DNA of 45,220 nucleotides, from NCBI GenBank assembly GCA_023663285.1, contig JAMPHT010000022.1:1-45220 (forward strand). The letters are read 5' to 3'. This document shows, in pieces, positions 41,916 through 45,220 of this stretch (positions within the stretch are counted from its first letter, which is position 1; every line of letters starts with the position of its first letter). A program made the translations under genes and the position numbers. The notes below the pieces were generated by a model. It was not told where the DNA came from. It ran no database searches and worked only from the letters and a program-made list of their open reading frames with translations. The stretch comes from Bacillota bacterium (GTDB lineage: Bacteria > Bacillota > Clostridia > Lachnospirales > Lachnospiraceae).

Positions 41916-41939
41916 GGAATATTTCCCGGAATATTTCCC
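41916..41939 (+). repeat. Tandem 12-base repeat ahead of the acetyltransferase-like gene
   Basis: GGAATATTTCCC occurs twice head to tail (41916-41927 and 41928-41939), each copy itself nearly palindromic, with a partial third start. A -10 candidate TAAAAT lies at 41980-41985. The repeat could be an operator array or a scar of insertion. Confidence 0.6.
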
Positions 41940-42016
41940 GGAAAATGCGTTTTTTGTAGTATTTTTTAAAAAAATGTGATAAAATTAAAAGACCAAAGGA
42001 GATAGGTGTACAAAAG

Positions 42017-42514
42017 ATGGAAGTTGATATTCTGATTGATGAAATTACAGAGTGTCTGATAGACACAAGAACCGGAGCGGTAGTGGAAACGGAATATCGG
42101 ATGCGCAAAATGCCAATAAGGCCGAAAGATTATAAAGGGTGGAAGTTCAATTGGAGTATCACGGAGAAAAATGGGTATAATATATATGAACTTTTTTTAA
42201 AAGGCGAAAATACGGTTCAGGGAAGGATTTCAGTCAAAGTCGACGGTGGCATAGCTGACGTGGAGATTGTTGAAACAGCACCGCATAATTATGGGCATAA
42301 AGGTGTTTATGCAGGTGTAGGTGCGCATTTATTTGCGATTGCCTGTCAGATAAGTCTTGATGCAGGATGTGATGGCGTAGTGGCATTTACATCTAAAAGC
42401 GACTTGGTGGGGTACTATATGGAAAAATTGAATGCAGTGGAAATTACGCCAAGAAGAATGGTTATTTTCGAGGATGCTGCGCAAATGCTGTTAGATAAAT
42501 ACATGAGAAAGTAG
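42017..42514 (+). CDS. GNAT-like acetyltransferase domain protein
   Basis: A 165-residue protein of a small clostridial family, beginning MEVDILIDEITECLIDTRTG. The middle has a strand pair, then HNYGHKGVYAGVGAHLFAIAC (about 95-115), which looks like the Arg/Gly acetyl-CoA loop and following helix of GNAT enzymes, and a terminal GYYMEKLNAV helix. This suggests, but does not prove, acyl transfer. GC is lower than in its neighbours, hinting at acquisition. Ribosome sites AAAGGAG (15 bases away) and AGGTG (8 bases away) precede the ATG. It is nearly fused to the next small gene (stop at 42514). Confidence 0.6.
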   Translation: MEVDILIDEITECLIDTRTGAVVETEYRMRKMPIRPKDYKGWKFNWSITEKNGYNIYELFLKGENTVQGRISVKVDGGIADVEIVETAPHNYGHKGVYAGVGAHLFAIACQISLDAGCDGVVAFTSKSDLVGYYMEKLNAVEITPRRMVIFEDAAQMLLDKYMRK

Positions 42515-42523
42515 GTGGTGATT

Positions 42524-42706
42524 ATGTTGGCAGTGCAAAGGAAAACGGCAGGTTTTACACATGATATTTCCTATTATGCAACAGACAGCAGGTTGACGGG
42601 CGAACCGGATGGCAGGCGTTATAAATGGACGGAGATGATAGAAAGATTTAAGATACTGGGCAGACCCCTTACTGAGGAAGAGGCAGAGGAATTCAGGGTC
42701 AAATAA
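42524..42706 (+). CDS. Small hypothetical protein paired with the GNAT-like gene
   Basis: A 60-residue protein beginning MLAVQRKTAGFTHDISYYAT and ending with a helix (GRPLTEEEAEEFRVK). ATG 42524 follows AGGTGGTG; two GTGs immediately upstream (42515, 42518) are also in frame. It starts 9 bases after the acetyltransferase-like gene and shares its low GC. Small partner plus GNAT protein recalls GNAT-type toxin-antitoxin pairs, but in those the antitoxin usually comes first and is a DNA-binding protein, which is not visible here. Confidence 0.6.
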   Translation: MLAVQRKTAGFTHDISYYATDSRLTGEPDGRRYKWTEMIERFKILGRPLTEEEAEEFRVK

Positions 42707-42722
42707 TAGAGAATGACATTAG

Positions 42723-42758
42723 AAAGAGCAGAGAATCAAGAGAATCTCTGCTCTTTTT
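42723..42758. terminator. Bidirectional terminator before the minus-strand cNMP-fold gene
   Basis: AAAGAGCAGAGA (42723-42734) pairs with TCTCTGCTCTTT (42745-42756), a perfect 12-bp stem with U-runs on both strands. Confidence 0.9.
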
Positions 42759-42785
42759 GTGAGGAAGAACAACTTTATCAAAGCC

Positions 42786-45074
42786 TTACACCTTTCCTTC
42801 GGTAAACGCAACCTCCGCCTCCAGGGTATCGGGGACTCCGACGCCGCTGTTGCGGAACTTTTGCCGCAGCATATTCAGGTGGTGGAGCCGCTGGCCCCGC
42901 AGAACCTTCTGGCGGCTCATGATCTCCGTGTAAGTGGGATTCTGCTCCATGGAGGCAGCAAGCTCCGCAGGGAAAGGACAGTAGGTCAGCAGGATCCTCC
43001 TTGCCACCTTGTTCAGCCTGGGAGAACCGGTGCCCTCGAACAGTATCCACATAATATAATCCCGCACAAACATTTCCTTGAAGCTGTTCTTTGCGCGCTG
43101 AAGGCTGTTGCGCAGCCGCTCCTTTGCCTCGGTGGAGAGCTCCTGATTCTTCCGGTAGAACTGTATATAGTCAAAATATTCGCTGGTGAGAGACCGCTCT
43201 GACACGTCGTTCCACCGGCTGCTCTGAATACGCTTGCACATCTCCCAGCGGAACTCGCCGGTGAGCCTTACCATGGTGGTGCTGATATCCTCCATGTGGA
43301 AGATGGAGAAGAACATTCTGCCGGGCGAATTTCGCTTTTTCCCCTCGATCTCCTGCCACATGACGCCGCGGATGCCCACGTTTGGCATGAGAATGATATC
43401 GGGCAGGAATTCCACATGGATGGTCTCCTTTCCCATGATCTCCATATTGTCATAGTCCATGCTCTCACGGTAGAAAGCGGAGTAGTCGATGGCCTTGATC
43501 TTTTCCAGGGCCCTATGGACCTGGGTGGTGGTGACAAAGGCGGACTTTAAGTCCTTCATCACATTATCCGCCGAGAAGAGGGGGCAGAAGGTGGTGACAC
43601 GGCCGCAGGTCATTTTGTTGACCTGGGGGAACATATTCTGCATTTCAAACGCCACCTTGCTCATGGGGTCCTTCTCCAGCTCCGTAAACTGGGCGGCGGT
43701 GATATGATGGCCGGCCTTCTGCTTGTGCAGATAGTCCGTATAATCCTCATCAAACTCATTTCGGCTGGGGCTCTTATCTCCCCTCAAAATGGCCAGCAGC
43801 CAGTGATACAGGGTATAGACGCCCAGAGAGCTCTGATCCTCCATGCCGCAGGCAAGGTTGTAAAGGGTGGCGCAGTTGGCCGCCCCTGCAAGATCCTCAT
43901 CCACATAGCCGAAGTACAGGAACATTTTTACCGGAACAGGGATCCGGGGAGCCTCTACGGCAGTCTTGAAGATGCTGGTATAGAGGGCGTAAAATTCCTC
44001 TGTGAGCTGCCTGCGGAGCCGGACTGCGAAATCCTCCATGGAAGTCTTGTCCTCCAAGGCCTTGTAGGCTTCCACGTGCTCCCGGAAGCTGTTCCCCTTT
44101 TCGGCGTCGAAGTCGGTAAAGCCCAAGATGGCGTCCAGGGAGCCGGTCAGCTCCTTCATGACCGCAGCGTCTGCAGCGTCCCCGGAGGCGGCTTCCTGCC
44201 CGGAGGCGTCCTTGGGGGAGAGGCTGCTGCGGAAAGCGCCGATGCGGGCGGTCACTCTTGCTTTATTTACAGAAGGATCGTTTTCAAACTGGCTGATGAT
44301 CCTTTCAATATCGCCGAGCAGCTCGGCGGAGTCCTCATTATTCTGTCCCAGCCTGTTGTACAGGGCGGTAAAGAGTTCAAAAAGGTCATTCCCGGAGGGA
44401 TTGAAATAATAACCCGCGATGCCGGAGCGGTAGTTCAACTGCTCCTCCAGCACGGTGAAGGTCCTTCTGAAGTCCAGGCTTCCCTTGCGCAGCATACCTA
44501 AGGATACGCCGGGCTCCAGCATGAAGCTTTTGGAATCCGCCCCTGTGCCGGAATAGATGTGCTGCAGTCCCAGATAATAGGAGTTCAGCCACATATCCGC
44601 GGAATCTCCCCCCAGATAGGCTGATATTTCCGCAAGGCCCTCCAGGATCTGGGGCTGGATATGATAACGGCTGCACAGCGAATTGTATTTTGCGTAATCT
44701 CCCATCAGGTTCTGGTGGAGGCTGGTACAGCTCATCTCCGAGCTGAAGCTCAGCTCCAGAAGCATATTGATCTGGTGGAAGAGCGAGAGCAGAAACAGCC
44801 TCGCCACGTCCGGATGCTTCTGCAGCAGCTCATCCAGAGCCTCCATGCCGTTGAAACGGTAAGTCAGGATGATGGTGTCCTCCAGAGCGGTATAGCCCAG
44901 GAAATGCACCTCCGAGCACAGCTCACAGACGCCGATCACCTCTCCTTTTCCCAGCTGATAGGTGCCGCCGGGGTAGTCCACCTGGACTTTTCCCTTTGTG
45001 ATCAGGTGAAATGCGGTCATAGGCTGACCGCTGTCATAGATACGTTTTCCTTTCTCCAATGTGATTCCTGCCAT
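42786..45074 (-). CDS. Large protein with an N-terminal cyclic-nucleotide-binding-like fold
   Basis: A 762-residue protein. The first 110 residues (ITLEKGKRIYDSGQPMTAFHLITKGKVQV...GKGEVIGVCEL) follow the CRP/FNR cNMP-binding fold, but the phosphate-binding cassette lacks the usual Arg after the Glu-Leu, so cyclic nucleotide binding is doubtful. The rest is long, mainly helical, soluble and unlike any family I can name. It has an Ala/Gly/Asp-rich break near 290-305, a VEAPRIPVPVKMFLYFGYVDEDL region near 375-400, and a run GKETIHVEFLPDIILMPNVGIRGVMWQEI near 545-575. No C-terminal helix-turn-helix was found, so it is not a CRP-type regulator. The start at 45074 has GAGGGAC upstream on the minus strand, 6 bases from the ATG. 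It is transcribed alone and toward a bidirectional terminator. Confidence 0.8.
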   Translation of the reverse strand: MAGITLEKGKRIYDSGQPMTAFHLITKGKVQVDYPGGTYQLGKGEVIGVCELCSEVHFLGYTALEDTIILTYRFNGMEALDELLQKHPDVARLFLLSLFHQINMLLELSFSSEMSCTSLHQNLMGDYAKYNSLCSRYHIQPQILEGLAEISAYLGGDSADMWLNSYYLGLQHIYSGTGADSKSFMLEPGVSLGMLRKGSLDFRRTFTVLEEQLNYRSGIAGYYFNPSGNDLFELFTALYNRLGQNNEDSAELLGDIERIISQFENDPSVNKARVTARIGAFRSSLSPKDASGQEAASGDAADAAVMKELTGSLDAILGFTDFDAEKGNSFREHVEAYKALEDKTSMEDFAVRLRRQLTEEFYALYTSIFKTAVEAPRIPVPVKMFLYFGYVDEDLAGAANCATLYNLACGMEDQSSLGVYTLYHWLLAILRGDKSPSRNEFDEDYTDYLHKQKAGHHITAAQFTELEKDPMSKVAFEMQNMFPQVNKMTCGRVTTFCPLFSADNVMKDLKSAFVTTTQVHRALEKIKAIDYSAFYRESMDYDNMEIMGKETIHVEFLPDIILMPNVGIRGVMWQEIEGKKRNSPGRMFFSIFHMEDISTTMVRLTGEFRWEMCKRIQSSRWNDVSERSLTSEYFDYIQFYRKNQELSTEAKERLRNSLQRAKNSFKEMFVRDYIMWILFEGTGSPRLNKVARRILLTYCPFPAELAASMEQNPTYTEIMSRQKVLRGQRLHHLNMLRQKFRNSGVGVPDTLEAEVAFTEGKV

Positions 45075-45114
45075 AATTTAGTCCCTCTTTTTGTTGAAAT
45101 AATCAGATAAATAC

Positions 45115-45144
45115 AGTATACACCCAACCCGGCATATAAGTCCA
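45115..45144 (-). promoter_or_regulatory. Possible promoter of the cNMP-fold gene
   Basis: Read on the minus strand: TGGACT (45144-45139), 18 bases, TATACT (45120-45115). The -35 is weak. The rest of 45145-45220 shows no gene. Confidence 0.45.
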
Positions 45145-45220
45145 TGTAATTTTATGCTGTACTTTTAATACTTGTCTTTGGTATCAGACATTAAAAAATG
45201 GCGTTAGTTTATGGAAATTG

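Noticed and set aside
1-45220. CRISPR array or prophage
   Set aside because: No regularly spaced repeats and no phage structural, integrase or packaging genes are present.

Overview
The window looks like a chromosomal segment of a low-oxygen Firmicute, most likely a gut-type member of the Lachnospiraceae (Clostridia). The evidence is moderate GC content, strong AGGAGG-type ribosome sites, sigma-A promoters of the TTGACA-17-TATAAT kind with frequent TGGTATAAT extended -10 elements, a class III (anaerobic) ribonucleotide reductase, a Gram-positive maltodextrin ABC system with lipoprotein components, ClpC, and several hypothetical families typical of that group. Genus is an inference; there is no rRNA to anchor it.

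Layout. 1-5780 is an accessory, AT-richer block. It holds two decayed gene remnants, a type I restriction specificity gene (hsdS), a small DUF4160 gene pair and a large type I restriction endonuclease gene (hsdR). No methyltransferase (hsdM) gene is visible. 5788-9031 carries an AAA/DUF4143 ATPase with its own promoter, a GH43-like enzyme, and on the minus strand a 75-residue unknown and a phosphodiesterase with an extra C-terminal domain. 9050-9366 is a gene-free stretch packed with palindromes, including a cloverleaf-like element. It is followed by pepF, a convergent DUF4317 gene, a structured leader before an Rpn-type nuclease gene, mscL with a zinc ribbon, and a TPR lipoprotein.

15580-19730 holds nrdD behind a probable pair of NrdR boxes, translationally coupled to pyrF, then thrH. 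20083-26024 is a starch/maltodextrin operon: secreted GH13 amylase, solute-binding lipoprotein with a C-terminal starch-binding-like domain, a strong internal hairpin, then the two permeases (no ATPase). A row of three large hairpins closes it. 26186-30626 has a membrane protein (minus strand), pyrE, two small membrane proteins and an M29-like aminopeptidase with a long extra N-terminal region. 30673-34333 is the purine cluster purE-purM-purN-purD.

34401-36370 has a zinc-ribbon/HTH protein and a membrane-anchored SH3b protein with a Gly/Gln/Pro-rich cytoplasmic tail. 36419-41488 is a stress/repair cluster: a YtrA-type GntR regulator with a dyad over its own promoter, clpC, a small hypothetical protein, radA and tRNA-Trp. 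41517-42706 has three small unknown genes, including an AT-rich acetyltransferase-like pair. The window ends with a 762-residue minus-strand protein whose N-terminus is a degenerate cyclic-nucleotide-binding fold.

Most of the core genes are ordinary housekeeping genes. The points that most deserve a second look are the palindrome cluster at 9067-9318, the M-less type I restriction block, the binding protein with an appended starch-binding-like domain, the NrdD-glutaredoxin fusion without an nrdG neighbour, the switch-like leader of the Rpn gene, and the large orphan cNMP-fold protein.
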